A stretch of 64,000 bases of DNA from Clostridia bacterium (GCA_017457225.1 JAFTHW010000006.1:29457-93456); one strand, 5' to 3'; counted from the first letter of the stretch, positions 45,981 to 56,187 are shown. Program-made: numbers and translations. The notes: generated from the letters alone by a model not told the origin.

Positions 45981-47095
45981 GCTTCTTCCTCCATAAAGGG
46001 CATTAAAATAGAGTTTTGGACGTACAAATATTCGTCTTTGATACGGATTCTGTCACCCTCCAACTCTAAATATTGCAAACTTTTTTTCAGGGCACTCGGG
46101 AAATCGTTTCCAAGAGAAGAACCGAACGTCTTCTCGTATTCTTTCAACGAAACGCCGTATTTCGTACGGAGCGCAAGCATTACGTATTCAAATTTCGCGT
46201 CCTTTTCTTCCACTTCTTCGCTCGTCACCGCGGGATAGAATCCCGAAATCACACATTTCATATATTCGTCTAAATCGAACGTATTGGTAAACCGTTTTCC
46301 GAGCATAAAAGAACTCGCGGAAACGCCGAAGCCGATATATTCGCCACGCTTCCAATAGTTTAAATTGTGTTTACTTTCATATCCCGGAACGGCGAAATTG
46401 GAGATCTCATAACGCTCGTACCCTTTTTCTTTTAAAAGCTTACAACCGTATTCGTACATCTCCGCCACTTCGTCCATATCAGGCAGTTCGCCATTGAGAT
46501 AATCGGTGTAAATAGGAGTGCCGTCCTCCACCGTCAACGCGTACATGGATATATGCTTTGAGCCGCAAGCGTGCGCCAATTCGATGGTTTTCGCAACGTC
46601 TTCTTTCGTCTGATTTTTGAGCCCCAACATAACGTCCGTGCTGAAATTTTGTCCCTGCAACAGTTTGGTTGCGTACACGTAATCTCTCGCATTATGAATA
46701 CGCCCCAAGTCCTCTAATTGTTCGTCGATCGCCGTTTGCAATCCGATTGAAAAGCGGTTAATCCCCGCCTCTAAATACGTTTTGACTTTATTCTCTCCGA
46801 TCGTACCGGGATTGAGCTCCAACGTAATCTCCGCGTCCTTTGCAACGCGGAAACACTTTTTAATTTGCTTCATTGCGCCCAAAATGAATTTAGGGGGAAC
46901 GTACGAGGGCGTACCGCCGCCGAAATATACCGTATCAAACGTATAATCTTTCAACTCGTCGCCGCGCATTTTCAATTCCTTATATAAACACGCCATATAC
47001 GCTTCCGCATACTCGATCTTGTCAGGATAGGACACGAAATCGCAATAGGAGCATTTATGTCTACAAAAGGGAACGTGAATATAAATACCTGCCAT
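45977..47095 (-). CDS. HemW-like radical SAM protein
   Basis: 372 residues. The cluster motif CRHKCSYC at the N-terminus (IYIHVPFCRHKCSYCDF) and the GGGTPS and ELNPGTI blocks identify the HemW/HemN-like family. HemW is a heme chaperone in other bacteria; earlier annotations as coproporphyrinogen oxidase are now doubted. It binds a 4Fe-4S cluster. It lies 36 bases after the alkyltransferase-like gene, and lepA is two genes upstream; the lepA-hemW order is a common one in Bacillota. Confidence 0.93.
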   Translation of the reverse strand: MAGIYIHVPFCRHKCSYCDFVSYPDKIEYAEAYMACLYKELKMRGDELKDYTFDTVYFGGGTPSYVPPKFILGAMKQIKKCFRVAKDAEITLELNPGTIGENKVKTYLEAGINRFSIGLQTAIDEQLEDLGRIHNARDYVYATKLLQGQNFSTDVMLGLKNQTKEDVAKTIELAHACGSKHISMYALTVEDGTPIYTDYLNGELPDMDEVAEMYEYGCKLLKEKGYERYEISNFAVPGYESKHNLNYWKRGEYIGFGVSASSFMLGKRFTNTFDLDEYMKCVISGFYPAVTSEEVEEKDAKFEYVMLALRTKYGVSLKEYEKTFGSSLGNDFPSALKKSLQYLELEGDRIRIKDEYLYVQNSILMPFMEEEA

Positions 47096-47131
47096 AATTT
47101 TCCTCTCTTCGGCTATGAGCGCCGATTCCGC

Positions 47132-47443
47132 TTATAAATTTCCTCGATATAAATAGACGTCTAGATCTACGGTAAAATCCGAACGGACTTCGACTCCCTC
47201 CGCTCTTAACAGTTCCGCCTGAATCTCCTCGCCGCCGAAAGCGAACGCCGGAGCAAGCCTACCGAAACGGTTGACTACCCGATAGCAAGGAATGACGTAC
47301 GGCTCGGGATTGACATGCAAAGCATACCCAACCTGTCTTGCGCATCTGGGCGCGCCGATGGCGTAGGCGAGCTGACCGTAGGTAACGACCGTACCTTTGG
47401 GAACTTTCTTCAATGCCTCGTATACTCGTTCAAAAAACGTCAT
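47132..47443 (-). CDS. Short MGMT-type DNA alkyltransferase-like protein
   Basis: 103 residues, the size of the C-terminal domain only. The helix-turn-helix region TYGQLAYAIG, CARQVGYALHVNP and the active-site IPCYRVV (Cys53) match the O6-alkylguanine transferase fold. The usual PCHR motif has Tyr in place of His, while alkyltransferase-like proteins carry Trp in place of Cys; this protein keeps the Cys. It may repair or recognise O6-alkylguanine. A CAGGTACG segment lies upstream of the ATG. Confidence 0.85.
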   Translation of the reverse strand: MTFFERVYEALKKVPKGTVVTYGQLAYAIGAPRCARQVGYALHVNPEPYVIPCYRVVNRFGRLAPAFAFGGEEIQAELLRAEGVEVRSDFTVDLDVYLYRGNL

Positions 47444-47467
47444 AAACCCGTACCTGACACCTCGTTT

Positions 47468-49276
47468 TTAATCTTTGTTCGTTTTGAGAATCTCCATAAA
47501 GACTTCGGAGGGGACTTCTACCGAGCCTACCTGGCGCATACGCTTTTTGCCCTCTTTCTGCTTTTCCAAAAGCTTCCGTTTTCGCGTAATATCGCCACCG
47601 TAACACTTCGCCAAAACGTCCTTGCGAACGGCTTTGACCGTTTCACGGGCAATGATCTTGCCGCCAACCGCCGCCTGCACGGGAATCTCGAAAAGCTGAC
47701 GGGGAATCGCTTCTTTTAAATTCTCGCAAAGCGTTCTGCCACGCTCGTATGCGCGCTGTTCAAATACGATAATGGAAAGCGCGTCGCAAAGATCTCCGTT
47801 CAACAAAATATCCAATTTCACGAGCTTGGAACGCTGATACCCTGCAAGCTCGTAATCAAAGCTCGCATACCCTCTCGTGCGGGATTTGAGTCCGTCGAAG
47901 AAGTCGTACACGATCTCGTTGAGAGGCAGAGTGTATTCCAATTTCACGCGCCTTTCGTCCATATACGTCATATTCTTAAAGACGCCGCGCTTTTCTTTGC
48001 AAAGATCCATAACCGACCCCATATAATCGGGGGGTGTGTAGATCTCCGCTTTAACGATGGGCTCTTCCATATACTCGATGTCCGACGGATCGGGCAAATG
48101 CGTGGGATTGTCCACGAAAAACTCCGTACCGTCCGTCTTATGAACGAGATAGCTTACCGACGGAGCGGTCGTGATTATATCCAAGCCGAATTCACGCTCG
48201 ATACGTTCCTGAATGATTTCCATATGCAAAAGCCCCAAGAATCCGCAACGGAATCCAAAACCAAGCGCAACGGAGTTGTCCGGCTCGAAAATCAAAGACG
48301 CGTCGTTTAATTGGAGTTTTAAAATCGCCTCTTTCAAGTCGTTAAACTTGCTTCCGTCCAAGGGATAAATGCCGCAAAAGACCACGGGTTGGACTTTCTT
48401 GTAACCGGGCAAGGGCTGCGGCGCGGGGTTGGTCGCAGACGTAACCGTATCGCCTACCGCTACGTCCTGAATAGATTTGATGGAAGCCGCGATATACCCG
48501 ACTTCCCCCGATATCAACTTGTCTTTGGGCAACAACCCGGGCGCGAACGCGCCGACTTCAGTGACATCGTAAACCGTACTCGATAAAAACGTCTTGATTT
48601 TATCCCCTACTTTTACGCTCCCATCCATCATTCTTACAAACAGGATAACACCCTTGTAATTGTCGTAGTAACTGTCGAAAATAAGCGCTTTGAGCGGCGC
48701 TTCGGTATCCCCGTCGGGCGCAGGAAAATACTGCGTGATTGCCTCCAAAAGGTCCTCGATATTCGTACCCTCTTTCGCGGACACGCAAGGAATCCCCTCC
48801 GCATCCAACCCGATTACGTCCTCGATTTCCTTTTTTACTTCGTCCACACGGGCGCTGGGCAAATCGATCTTATTGATCACGGGCAATATTTCCAGGTTGT
48901 TTTCAATGGCAAGGTACACGTTCGCAAGAGTTTGCGCTTCTACCCCTTGCGTGGCGTCTACTACCAAAATCGCGCCCTCGCAAGCTGCTAAAGATCGGCT
49001 GACTTCGTACGTGAAGTCCACGTGACCGGGCGTGTCGATGAGATTGAATTCGTACTCTTTACCGTCTTTTGCCGTATAGTACATTCTCACGGGCGTGAGT
49101 TTGATCGTAATACCACGCTCTCTCTCGATGTCCATACTATCGAGAAGTTGTTCTTCCATATCCCGTTTGGAAACCTGCCCCGTCCGCTCGATCAAACGAT
49201 CGGCAAGCGTGCTTTTTCCGTGGTCGATATGCGCGATGATGCAAAAATTTCTTAAAAGTTCATTGGGTTTAGCCAT
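47468..49276 (-). CDS. lepA: Elongation factor 4 (LepA)
   Basis: 602 residues with the GTPase motifs [21 protein letters not shown] and NKIDLPSA, the LepA signature [14 protein letters not shown], and the C-terminal domain ending near [12 protein letters not shown]-4 is a ribosomal GTPase that acts in initiation or back-translocation. AAGGAAC precedes the ATG. It leads the lepA, alkyltransferase, hemW, phosphatase, aroK, panE, gltX run. Confidence 0.98.
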   Translation of the reverse strand: MAKPNELLRNFCIIAHIDHGKSTLADRLIERTGQVSKRDMEEQLLDSMDIERERGITIKLTPVRMYYTAKDGKEYEFNLIDTPGHVDFTYEVSRSLAACEGAILVVDATQGVEAQTLANVYLAIENNLEILPVINKIDLPSARVDEVKKEIEDVIGLDAEGIPCVSAKEGTNIEDLLEAITQYFPAPDGDTEAPLKALIFDSYYDNYKGVILFVRMMDGSVKVGDKIKTFLSSTVYDVTEVGAFAPGLLPKDKLISGEVGYIAASIKSIQDVAVGDTVTSATNPAPQPLPGYKKVQPVVFCGIYPLDGSKFNDLKEAILKLQLNDASLIFEPDNSVALGFGFRCGFLGLLHMEIIQERIEREFGLDIITTAPSVSYLVHKTDGTEFFVDNPTHLPDPSDIEYMEEPIVKAEIYTPPDYMGSVMDLCKEKRGVFKNMTYMDERRVKLEYTLPLNEIVYDFFDGLKSRTRGYASFDYELAGYQRSKLVKLDILLNGDLCDALSIIVFEQRAYERGRTLCENLKEAIPRQLFEIPVQAAVGGKIIARETVKAVRKDVLAKCYGGDITRKRKLLEKQKEGKKRMRQVGSVEVPSEVFMEILKTNKD

Positions 49277-49312
49277 AACTGTTCCTTATATCCTTACCTT
49301 TTCCATAACTGT

Positions 49313-50206
49313 TTAAAAATCTTTATACACGTACTCGATAAAACTGCGAAGCGCAAACGAGCCGTGCGCGTCTTTGGGGAGCAACATTCCCACCGAGCGG
49401 ACGGGAAGCTCGGGATCGGTCTTGATCTCCACGAGCGAACCGTCGGCAAGCCCTTGCGCGGCGTATTCGCGAGGAATCACGCCAATGCCCATACCTTGAA
49501 CGACCAAACGTTTCATCAACTCCCACCCCCCGATCTCCATCGTCGGATCGATCTTTATCCCGAATGAGTCCATAAAATTATCGAACGAGCGACGGGCGAC
49601 CGTATCGGGGTCCATTAAAATCAACGGATATTGTTTGAGCTGTGATACGGGAAGAACGGTTTGCGACAATTCTTTATACGCTTCGTTCCCGATAAAAATA
49701 TCGTTGAGTCGCATACAATTCCCGTGTAACGTGAGATCGGAATCCACTTCGATCGGTAAATTGACAAACGCTACGTCGCATTTGTCCGCTTTCAATTTTT
49801 CGATAATATTGGGCGTAAAGTCCGCAATCAAATCAATTTTGACCGCAGGAAATTTTTCGTGGAATTGCACGATTTTATCCGCAAGGAAATATTCAAAGAT
49901 CGTGTCGCTTGCCCCGATACGGATCGTTCCCACCGCAGACATTTTCATTTGCGAAAGATAATCCTCCGCTTCGCTTAAAAGCCCCAACGCCCGCTCTACC
50001 TTTTTGAAGATCGCTTTCCCGCCTTGCGCGGAAAGTTCCATTCCGCGATGCGTACGATTAAAAAGAGAGATCCCTAGCTGGTTTTCGAGTTGTTTTATGG
50101 ATTGCGAAACCGCCGGCTGTGAAATATATAATTCTTCCGCCGCCTTTGTTAAACTCCCGCATTTCGCGACCGTATAAAAGACTCTGTACAAATCTAAATT
50201 GACCAT
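49313..50206 (-). CDS. LysR-family transcriptional regulator
   Basis: 297 residues. An N-terminal winged helix-turn-helix (LYRVFYTVAKCGSLTKAAEELYISQPAVSQSI, split around residues 5-40) and a periplasmic-binding-like effector domain are typical. The target is unknown; it is not divergently placed to a metabolic operon, as most LysR genes are, but sits between mnmE and lepA. The ribosome site includes GGCAGGTAT. Its own promoter is not evident. Confidence 0.93.
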   Translation of the reverse strand: MVNLDLYRVFYTVAKCGSLTKAAEELYISQPAVSQSIKQLENQLGISLFNRTHRGMELSAQGGKAIFKKVERALGLLSEAEDYLSQMKMSAVGTIRIGASDTIFEYFLADKIVQFHEKFPAVKIDLIADFTPNIIEKLKADKCDVAFVNLPIEVDSDLTLHGNCMRLNDIFIGNEAYKELSQTVLPVSQLKQYPLILMDPDTVARRSFDNFMDSFGIKIDPTMEIGGWELMKRLVVQGMGIGVIPREYAAQGLADGSLVEIKTDPELPVRSVGMLLPKDAHGSFALRSFIEYVYKDF

Positions 50207-50243
50207 AATCTTATACCTGCCCTTATCATTTGCTATTCCACCC

Positions 50244-51584
50244 TTACTTCCCTACGCAGAATTTTTCAAAAATTTCCTGTATAATCGCTTCCGTTGCCGT
50301 CTCGCCGGTAATCTCGCCGAGCGCGTCCCACGCTTCTTTGACGTCGATCCCGATTAAATCCAACGGTTGATTGTTGCAAGCCTTTATAGCTCGAGCCAAG
50401 CTCTCTTTCGCTCGGGTTAACGCGTCGTAGTGCCGCGCCTCGATCAAGAACGCCGCATCTTCGCTTAATGCCCCGAAACTCTTTTCGTATAAAAGCTCTT
50501 TGAGTTTCTCGATCCCCGCGCCCGTAACAGCGGAAGTGTACACGTCTGCGTCCGATTCCGTTTCGTCGCGCGTAAGATCAACCTTGTTGAATATTTTGAT
50601 CAGAGGCTTCCCCTCCAGCATTGCAAGAACCCGAGCGTCCTCGTCGTCCGTGCCTCGCACGGAATCTGCCACAAATACCGCTACGTCCGCCGAACGAATG
50701 ATCTGTTCCGCGCGCTCGATTCCGATATTTTCGATCGCGTCGCCACTCTCGCGGACCCCTGCCGTATCGTAAAGATTGAATTTCCTGCCGTGGATCTCCA
50801 TTACGCCTTCTACCGCGTCACGCGTCGTGCCTGCGACGTTGGAAACGATGGCTTTATCGTAACCGAGTAAGCGATTGAGCAACGAGCTTTTGCCGGTATT
50901 CGGTTTCCCGCAGATCGCAACCGTAACGCCCGATTTGATCTTTTTGCCTACCGAATATCCCGACGTTAAAACGTTCACTTCGACGATGAGTTTTTGAAGC
51001 TCGAAAACCAATTCCTCCACGTGTTGTTCTTCCACGTCTTCCTCAGGATAATCCACCGAAACGTCGATCCCCGCAAGCAGATTTTTAAGGGTAGCTTGTA
51101 TCTCCCGCACCCGATTCGTCAGCTTCTCGCTATACAACAAATACCCTGCTTTGACTTCCGCTTCTGATTCGCCGTTAATCATATCCGCAACGCCCTCCGC
51201 GGAAGATAGCGAAAGCTTACCGTTCAGGAACGCGCGCTTGGTAAACTCGCCCCTGCCTGCCGCTTTTGCCCCTAAACGGAACGTTTGCCGTAAAATTCCG
51301 CGCGCGATATTTTCACCGCCGTGACAATGAAATTCCACCACGTCTTCCCCCGTATAACTGTTGGGAGCTTTAAAATACACGCACAAACCGTAATCGGAAA
51401 AGCTGCCCCCATCGATTTCCCCAGGGTACATCCGATACGGCTCGAACGATCCCACGTCTTTTTTACCCGTGGGAGTAAACATCTTCGCCGCCAACGAGAG
51501 CGCCGATTTACCGCTGACGCGAATAATGGCAACGCCGCCTTTCCCTGACGGTGTGGCAATCGCCGCAATATTTTCTTCCATCAT
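50244..51584 (-). CDS. mnmE: tRNA modification GTPase MnmE
   Basis: 446 residues: N-terminal folate-binding domain (TPSGKGGVAIIRVSG), helical domain, inserted G domain with CGKPNTGKSSLLN, DTAGVRES and NKVD, and the C-terminal FCVGK whose cysteine is required for tRNA U34 modification with MnmG. The first of two ATGs follows AAGGAGG. mnmG is not in the window. It has its own promoter and starts the long minus-strand run. Confidence 0.97.
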   Translation of the reverse strand: MMEENIAAIATPSGKGGVAIIRVSGKSALSLAAKMFTPTGKKDVGSFEPYRMYPGEIDGGSFSDYGLCVYFKAPNSYTGEDVVEFHCHGGENIARGILRQTFRLGAKAAGRGEFTKRAFLNGKLSLSSAEGVADMINGESEAEVKAGYLLYSEKLTNRVREIQATLKNLLAGIDVSVDYPEEDVEEQHVEELVFELQKLIVEVNVLTSGYSVGKKIKSGVTVAICGKPNTGKSSLLNRLLGYDKAIVSNVAGTTRDAVEGVMEIHGRKFNLYDTAGVRESGDAIENIGIERAEQIIRSADVAVFVADSVRGTDDEDARVLAMLEGKPLIKIFNKVDLTRDETESDADVYTSAVTGAGIEKLKELLYEKSFGALSEDAAFLIEARHYDALTRAKESLARAIKACNNQPLDLIGIDVKEAWDALGEITGETATEAIIQEIFEKFCVGK

Positions 51585-51644
51585 AACTCTCGTCCTCCTT
51601 GCTCAAATGAAAAATAGTATAACTATTTTTTATAATTTAGCTCT

Positions 51645-51673
51645 ATTATATCACACGTTCGCTTTTCTGTAAA
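51645..51673 (-). promoter_or_regulatory. Promoter of mnmE
   Basis: TTTACA, 17 bases, TATAAT on the minus strand, about 60 bases before the ATG. Confidence 0.8.
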
Positions 51674-51696
51674 CCGTTTGAGGCTCTACGGCGCAA

Positions 51697-51741
51697 AAAA
51701 AAAGACGGAAATATAACTTTTTCTTATTTTCCGTCTTTTTC
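51697..51741 (-). terminator. Terminator of the ecfA-ecfT-truA unit
   Basis: AAAAAGACGG pairs with CCGTCTTTTT with a longer loop and T/A tracts on both sides, 23 bases after the membrane-protein stop. Confidence 0.8.
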
Positions 51742-51763
51742 TTATCGCATTGATTGTTCGTGT

Positions 51764-52642
51764 TTAATTGAAAAAATCGTCGTCGTTTTTATTTTTCGGA
51801 GCCTCCCCTAAATCAAACGGATCGTCCTGAGAATCGTTGGATCCAAACTCCGCAAACGGCTCTTCTTCGGGAGCGGAAGAAGGTGTGTTTTCCTGTCCGT
51901 AGGGACGTCCCGAGCCATACGGGTTTCCATATGGATTCCCGTACGGATTGCCATAAGGGTTATGATACTGTTGACGGCGCATATACGCCTCCCTCTGCGC
52001 ACGGACGTACGCTTCGTAATTGATCGCGTTATTGTTTCTTAAAACAAAAATCGCGATATAGCGAGACAACGGCACGAACAGAGCCAACATCCCCAGCGCG
52101 AAATAGTTCTTCGGGGAATATTTCTTATAGAGTGCCACAAGTAAAATCACGAGCATAATTTCCGCAGCCAACTGCGCGATGGAGATGATATAGCTGCTAA
52201 TCTCGTAAAATTTATAAACGGTGGCGGAAGCTCCGTGGAGATCCGTCCAATACCACAAGCCCATTTCCGTCAAGTTGGGTTCTCCGTGATTAAGCAAAAG
52301 ATACGCCTCGCAAATCGCTGCGACGGCGCAGAGCGTAAACGCTATCATTTGCGTTACCATCGCGTAAATTCCCGCTCCTTTCATCTTTCTGCCGAACACA
52401 TTGCACTCGCCTGCAAGTTTACCCATAAACCAAATATTCGCAAACGGAACGAACGCCCATCCTTTGCGACGCATTCCCCGTCTTTTCGCCATCGTATATA
52501 AGCCGACTCCCTGCAAGATAAATAACGTGGCGCACACTGCCGCACCAACGGCTAAACCGATATACAACGCCTGTTTGAGCGTCACGTCAAACAAAGAACT
52601 GCACATCGTCATAAACGCTTGATAAAAATTATACAATTCCAT
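51764..52642 (-). CDS. Unknown membrane protein with NPYG repeats
   Basis: 292 residues; family not recognised. Hydrophobic segments fall at about residues 25-50, 90-115, 145-175 and 185-205, so four or five membrane helices are likely. The cytoplasmic tail holds four near-perfect NPYG repeats (about 225-242), then a Pro/Ser/Asp/Glu-rich end with a DDDFFN terminus. Proteins of this shape are common in gut Clostridia but uncharacterised. The gene follows truA by three bases and ends the transporter transcript. Confidence 0.75.
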   Translation of the reverse strand: MELYNFYQAFMTMCSSLFDVTLKQALYIGLAVGAAVCATLFILQGVGLYTMAKRRGMRRKGWAFVPFANIWFMGKLAGECNVFGRKMKGAGIYAMVTQMIAFTLCAVAAICEAYLLLNHGEPNLTEMGLWYWTDLHGASATVYKFYEISSYIISIAQLAAEIMLVILLVALYKKYSPKNYFALGMLALFVPLSRYIAIFVLRNNNAINYEAYVRAQREAYMRRQQYHNPYGNPYGNPYGNPYGSGRPYGQENTPSSAPEEEPFAEFGSNDSQDDPFDLGEAPKNKNDDDFFN

Positions 52643-52645
52643 AAG

Positions 52646-53416
52646 TTACCTCTGTCCTTTTCCCCAATCGGAGTCGTACTCCACCTGCATCAACGTCAAG
52701 CCTTTCGCCGGCATCGTCTTTCCTAGCAACTCCCGTTTTCCCGTCGAAAACGCCTCTAAAAGGCTCTCTTGTGTCCGTTTTGCCGAAGCGAGATCCAAAA
52801 GTTCTCCAACCATTGTCCGAACCATATTATACAAAAATCCGTTGCCGGTAACAAAAACAAGAAGATCCCGTCCGCCAAGCGACTCGCGTTCTTCCACGCG
52901 GACTTCGTACACCGTCCGTACCGTCGTTTTTACCGACGACCCCGAAGCGCAAAACGCTTTATAGTCGTGCTCCCCTTCAAGAAGCTTTGCCGCCGTTCTT
53001 AATTTTTGCAACGTTGGAGCAGTTTCCACCCGAACGGAAAATCGTTCTTTGAGCGGCATTTCCCGCTGGGATACGTACAGGGAATAGCAATACGTTTTCC
53101 GTTTTGCGTTGCGGTTACAATCAAAATCCTCCGCGCCTGCCCAACCGTCTATTACGCGTACGTCGGACGGCAAAAAACGATTAAGGCAATCGGGCATCTT
53201 TTCGGGAGGAACGGAACACTCCGCATCAAATTGACAAATTTGCCCCGCTGCGTGTACTCCTGCATCCGTACGTCCGCTCGCCATCGTTTTCACAACGCAA
53301 CCGAGCGCAGATTCTATCGCGGTTTCCAGTGCTTCTTGCACGGATAAGGCGTTTGCTTGACGTTGCCAGCCCGCATAATTCGTGCCGTCGTATGCAATTT
53401 TTAATACGTAACGCAT
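52646..53416 (-). CDS. truA: tRNA pseudouridine(38-40) synthase TruA
   Basis: 256 residues with the TruA signature GRTDAGVHAAGQ containing the catalytic Asp, an N-terminal KIAYDGTNYAGWQRQ and the later FLYNMVRTMVG block. It makes pseudouridine at tRNA positions 38-40. GGAGGGG precedes the ATG. It follows ecfT by nine bases, an order (ecfA, ecfT, truA) typical of Bacillota. Confidence 0.97.
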   Translation of the reverse strand: MRYVLKIAYDGTNYAGWQRQANALSVQEALETAIESALGCVVKTMASGRTDAGVHAAGQICQFDAECSVPPEKMPDCLNRFLPSDVRVIDGWAGAEDFDCNRNAKRKTYCYSLYVSQREMPLKERFSVRVETAPTLQKLRTAAKLLEGEHDYKAFCASGSSVKTTVRTVYEVRVEERESLGGRDLLVFVTGNGFLYNMVRTMVGELLDLASAKRTQESLLEAFSTGKRELLGKTMPAKGLTLMQVEYDSDWGKGQR

Positions 53417-53425
53417 AGCCCCTCC

Positions 53426-54241
53426 TTATCCGATTACTCCAATCGTATAGACTCGTAATAAAATCACGCCCGTAAGCAACGCCGCGCCAACCAACACTGT
53501 AACATAATCCCGCCAACCAAATTTCAATTTTTTATATTTCGTCCGTACTTTACTCCCCGAATAGCATCTCGCATCCATCGCGTCGCCAAGTTCGTCCGCG
53601 CGTCGGAACGCGCTGATTAAAAGGGGGATCAATACGGGAATCACCGCTTTTGCGCGTTGAATGAGTCCGCCCGATTCAAAGTCCGCGCCACGCGCTTTTT
53701 GCGCGTTCATAATCCGCGCCGTTTCGTCCGTTAAAATGGGAATGAACCGCAGAGCGATCGACATAATCAACGCTAGCTCGTGTACGGGAAAACGGATCCA
53801 TTTTAATGGTAGGAGCAAACTCTCAAGTCCGTCCGTTAAAGATACCGGCGTAGTCGTCAAAGTGAGCAACGTCGAACCGAGCACCAATAAAAACAAACGC
53901 GCCGCCAAAAAAATCGTGTAGTAAATCCCCTCTTTACTAATCTCGATAAATTTCCATTTCCAAAGCACCGTTTCCCCCTCATAAAAGAAGAGATTGAGCA
54001 CCGCCGTAAATAATAACAGGAATAAAATCGCTTTAACGGAACGAAGTAGACTCCCGAAAGGAACACGGGAGTAAATCGCCATAAGCACGAACACCGCCGC
54101 GCATACGCCCAGCGCGTAAAAACTCTTTGAAAGGAACACTGCCACGATATACACGATCAAAAACAGGATCTTTGCGCGAGGATCGCATTTATGAACAAAG
54201 GATTCCGCAGGATAATATTGACCGAAAGACACGTCACGCAT
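53426..54241 (-). CDS. ecfT: ECF transporter transmembrane subunit EcfT
   Basis: 271 residues with several hydrophobic segments and the two short coupling motifs near the C-terminal third: NAQKARGAD and DAMDARCYS (the Ala-Arg-Gly type motifs that contact the ATPases). It couples ATP hydrolysis to substrate-binding S components for vitamins or metals. It overlaps the fused ATPase gene by eight bases and keeps the usual order before truA. No S component is in the window. Confidence 0.95.
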   Translation of the reverse strand: MRDVSFGQYYPAESFVHKCDPRAKILFLIVYIVAVFLSKSFYALGVCAAVFVLMAIYSRVPFGSLLRSVKAILFLLLFTAVLNLFFYEGETVLWKWKFIEISKEGIYYTIFLAARLFLLVLGSTLLTLTTTPVSLTDGLESLLLPLKWIRFPVHELALIMSIALRFIPILTDETARIMNAQKARGADFESGGLIQRAKAVIPVLIPLLISAFRRADELGDAMDARCYSGSKVRTKYKKLKFGWRDYVTVLVGAALLTGVILLRVYTIGVIG

Positions 54242-56123
54242 CGCTACGCCCTCCTTCGGTTAAACCCGTACCTGCCCCCGTCGTTTTTAACAATGCAAGG
54301 GTTTGTTTTACAAAATCCGCCATCGTAAAATCCGAAACGATTTCCACGCCTTTTTCTTTCAAAGCACGCGTTATCTTTGCCGTAAAAGGTACGTCCAAAC
54401 CCGCTTCTTCGATCAAACTTTCCTTTGCAAACAAGCACGTAGGCGAGCCGACCGAAAGGATCTTCCCTTCAGAAAAAATCGCCGCCCTCGAACAATTTTC
54501 CGCAATTTCGTCCATATCGTGGGATACGATAATGACCGTTTTGCACCAATCGTCGTGAATCCGATGAAGCAAGGACATAATCTCCTCTTTTCCGAGCGGA
54601 TCCAAGCCAGCCGCAGGCTCGTCAAGCACGAGAATCTCGGGCTTGGTGACAATCACCCCCGCAATCGCAACTCGGCGTTTTTGTCCGCCCGACAAATCGA
54701 ACGGAGAACGGTTTTTCACTTGGTCGTAATCCAAACCAACCGTTTCCAATGCAAAACGGACGGAATTTTCCAACTCCTCCTGCGATACGTCTTTTTGGAA
54801 ATTTTTTAAACCGAACGCAACGTCCTCAAAAACCGTTTCCGCAAACAGCTGATATTCCGGATATTGAAATACCATTCCCACCTTTTGACGGAGCGCCTTA
54901 AAATCCGTTTTCTTGTCGGTTAAATCAAATCCGCTCACTCGTAAAACCGTCGGGTTCAAAAAAGACTTATTTTTCTTTTTCGGCTTGTATTTTTTCTCCG
55001 CCGTAGGAAGTTTTAAAAGCGCGTTCAAATGTTGTACGAACGTAGATTTTCCGCTTCCCGTATGCCCGATAATCCCAAAAAATTCCCCCTCGGAAATCTC
55101 CAAATCCACCCCATTCAACGCGTGTGTGGAAAACGGCGATTTCGGGTTGTAAACGTAGTGCAAATTTTTGCAAACAACGCTTTTTTTAACGCCTGCAATG
55201 CTTTCTTCGTATTCGCTTAAACCCACACCCGCCCCGTTCTTTTTTTGATTTTTTACACAATCGGGAACGAGCCGAGCGATTTCGTCCGCCAAACTTTCCA
55301 CATCAAAACCGTCGCCGACGGATACGCTATTTAAACGTAATTTTTGAGAAATCTGAACGCCGCGCGGCGTTTTCAGTTTATAGGTTTCGAGCTCTTTTTC
55401 GTCTTTAAAAATCTCTTCAGGCACACCTGACATAACAATCCGCCCCTCGTTCATAACGATGACGCGATCCGCAAGCATCGCCTCTTCGGGAAAATGGGTG
55501 ATCAGCATTACGGAGATTCCCTCTTCCTTATTGAGTTTTCTTACGACGTCCATAACCTCTTTCCGTCCGCGCGGATCGAGCATTGCCGTCGATTCATCCA
55601 AAATCATCAGTCGAGGTTTCAGCGCCAATACGCCGGCAATAGCGATACGTTGCTTTTGTCCACCTGAAAGACGAGTTGTCGTGGACGTTCTGAAATCCGA
55701 CATACCGACAGCCTGCAAAGCAAAATCAATGCGTTTCCCAATCTCTTCTCGTGCAATTCCGACGTTTTCGGGTCCAAACGCAATATCGTCTTCTACAATC
55801 GACGCAACCGTTTGATTATCGGGATTTTGGAACACGATCCCGACTTGCTTTCGGATATCGAATAAATTCTTTTCCTCGCCCGCATCCAAGCCGAATACCG
55901 TAATTTTTCCACTTTTAGGCGACAATAGACCGTTGGATAATCTGGCAAACGTGGATTTTCCGCTCCCGTTATGTCCGAGAACAGCGACGAATTCCCCTTC
56001 TTCCATTGAAAAATCAATTCCCTGCAAGCAAAAAGAAGACTCGGCTGTAAACCAATCGTCTTTTGCCTCCGCGCCGTCCTCTGAATAGGAAAAATATACG
56101 TTTTCAAATTTTAATGCCTGCAT
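54234..56123 (-). CDS. Fused EcfA1-EcfA2 energy-coupling ATPase
   Basis: 629 residues holding two complete ABC ATPase domains in one chain. Domain 1: Walker A GHNGSGKST, signature LSGGQKQR, Walker B LMILDESTAMLDP, as in EcfA1. A linker (about 280-320) joins domain 2: Walker A GHTGSGKST, signature LSGGQKRR, Walker B LVLDEPAAGLDP, as in EcfA2. In most Bacillota these are separate adjacent genes. The frame is open throughout, so this is a true fusion if the sequence is correct. It pairs with EcfT, encoded next. The start ATG lies after a promoter at about 56.17 kb. Confidence 0.95.
   Translation of the reverse strand: MQALKFENVYFSYSEDGAEAKDDWFTAESSFCLQGIDFSMEEGEFVAVLGHNGSGKSTFARLSNGLLSPKSGKITVFGLDAGEEKNLFDIRKQVGIVFQNPDNQTVASIVEDDIAFGPENVGIAREEIGKRIDFALQAVGMSDFRTSTTTRLSGGQKQRIAIAGVLALKPRLMILDESTAMLDPRGRKEVMDVVRKLNKEEGISVMLITHFPEEAMLADRVIVMNEGRIVMSGVPEEIFKDEKELETYKLKTPRGVQISQKLRLNSVSVGDGFDVESLADEIARLVPDCVKNQKKNGAGVGLSEYEESIAGVKKSVVCKNLHYVYNPKSPFSTHALNGVDLEISEGEFFGIIGHTGSGKSTFVQHLNALLKLPTAEKKYKPKKKNKSFLNPTVLRVSGFDLTDKKTDFKALRQKVGMVFQYPEYQLFAETVFEDVAFGLKNFQKDVSQEELENSVRFALETVGLDYDQVKNRSPFDLSGGQKRRVAIAGVIVTKPEILVLDEPAAGLDPLGKEEIMSLLHRIHDDWCKTVIIVSHDMDEIAENCSRAAIFSEGKILSVGSPTCLFAKESLIEEAGLDVPFTAKITRALKEKGVEIVSDFTMADFVKQTLALLKTTGAGTGLTEGGRSDA
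54267..54276 (-). repeat. GGCAGGTACG motif inside the ecfA 3' end
   Basis: An exact copy lies in the last codons of the fused ATPase gene, about 26 bases upstream of the ecfT start. Confidence 0.5.
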
Positions 56124-56158
56124 ACAAATCTTTCCGTCAAGTTAAGTAATTATTCTAT

Positions 56159-56187
56159 ATTATAGCAAATTTTTTACAAGAATACAA
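56159..56187 (-). promoter_or_regulatory. Promoter of the ecf-truA operon
   Basis: TTGTAT, 17 bases, TATAAT on the minus strand, 36 bases before the start. Confidence 0.75.
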
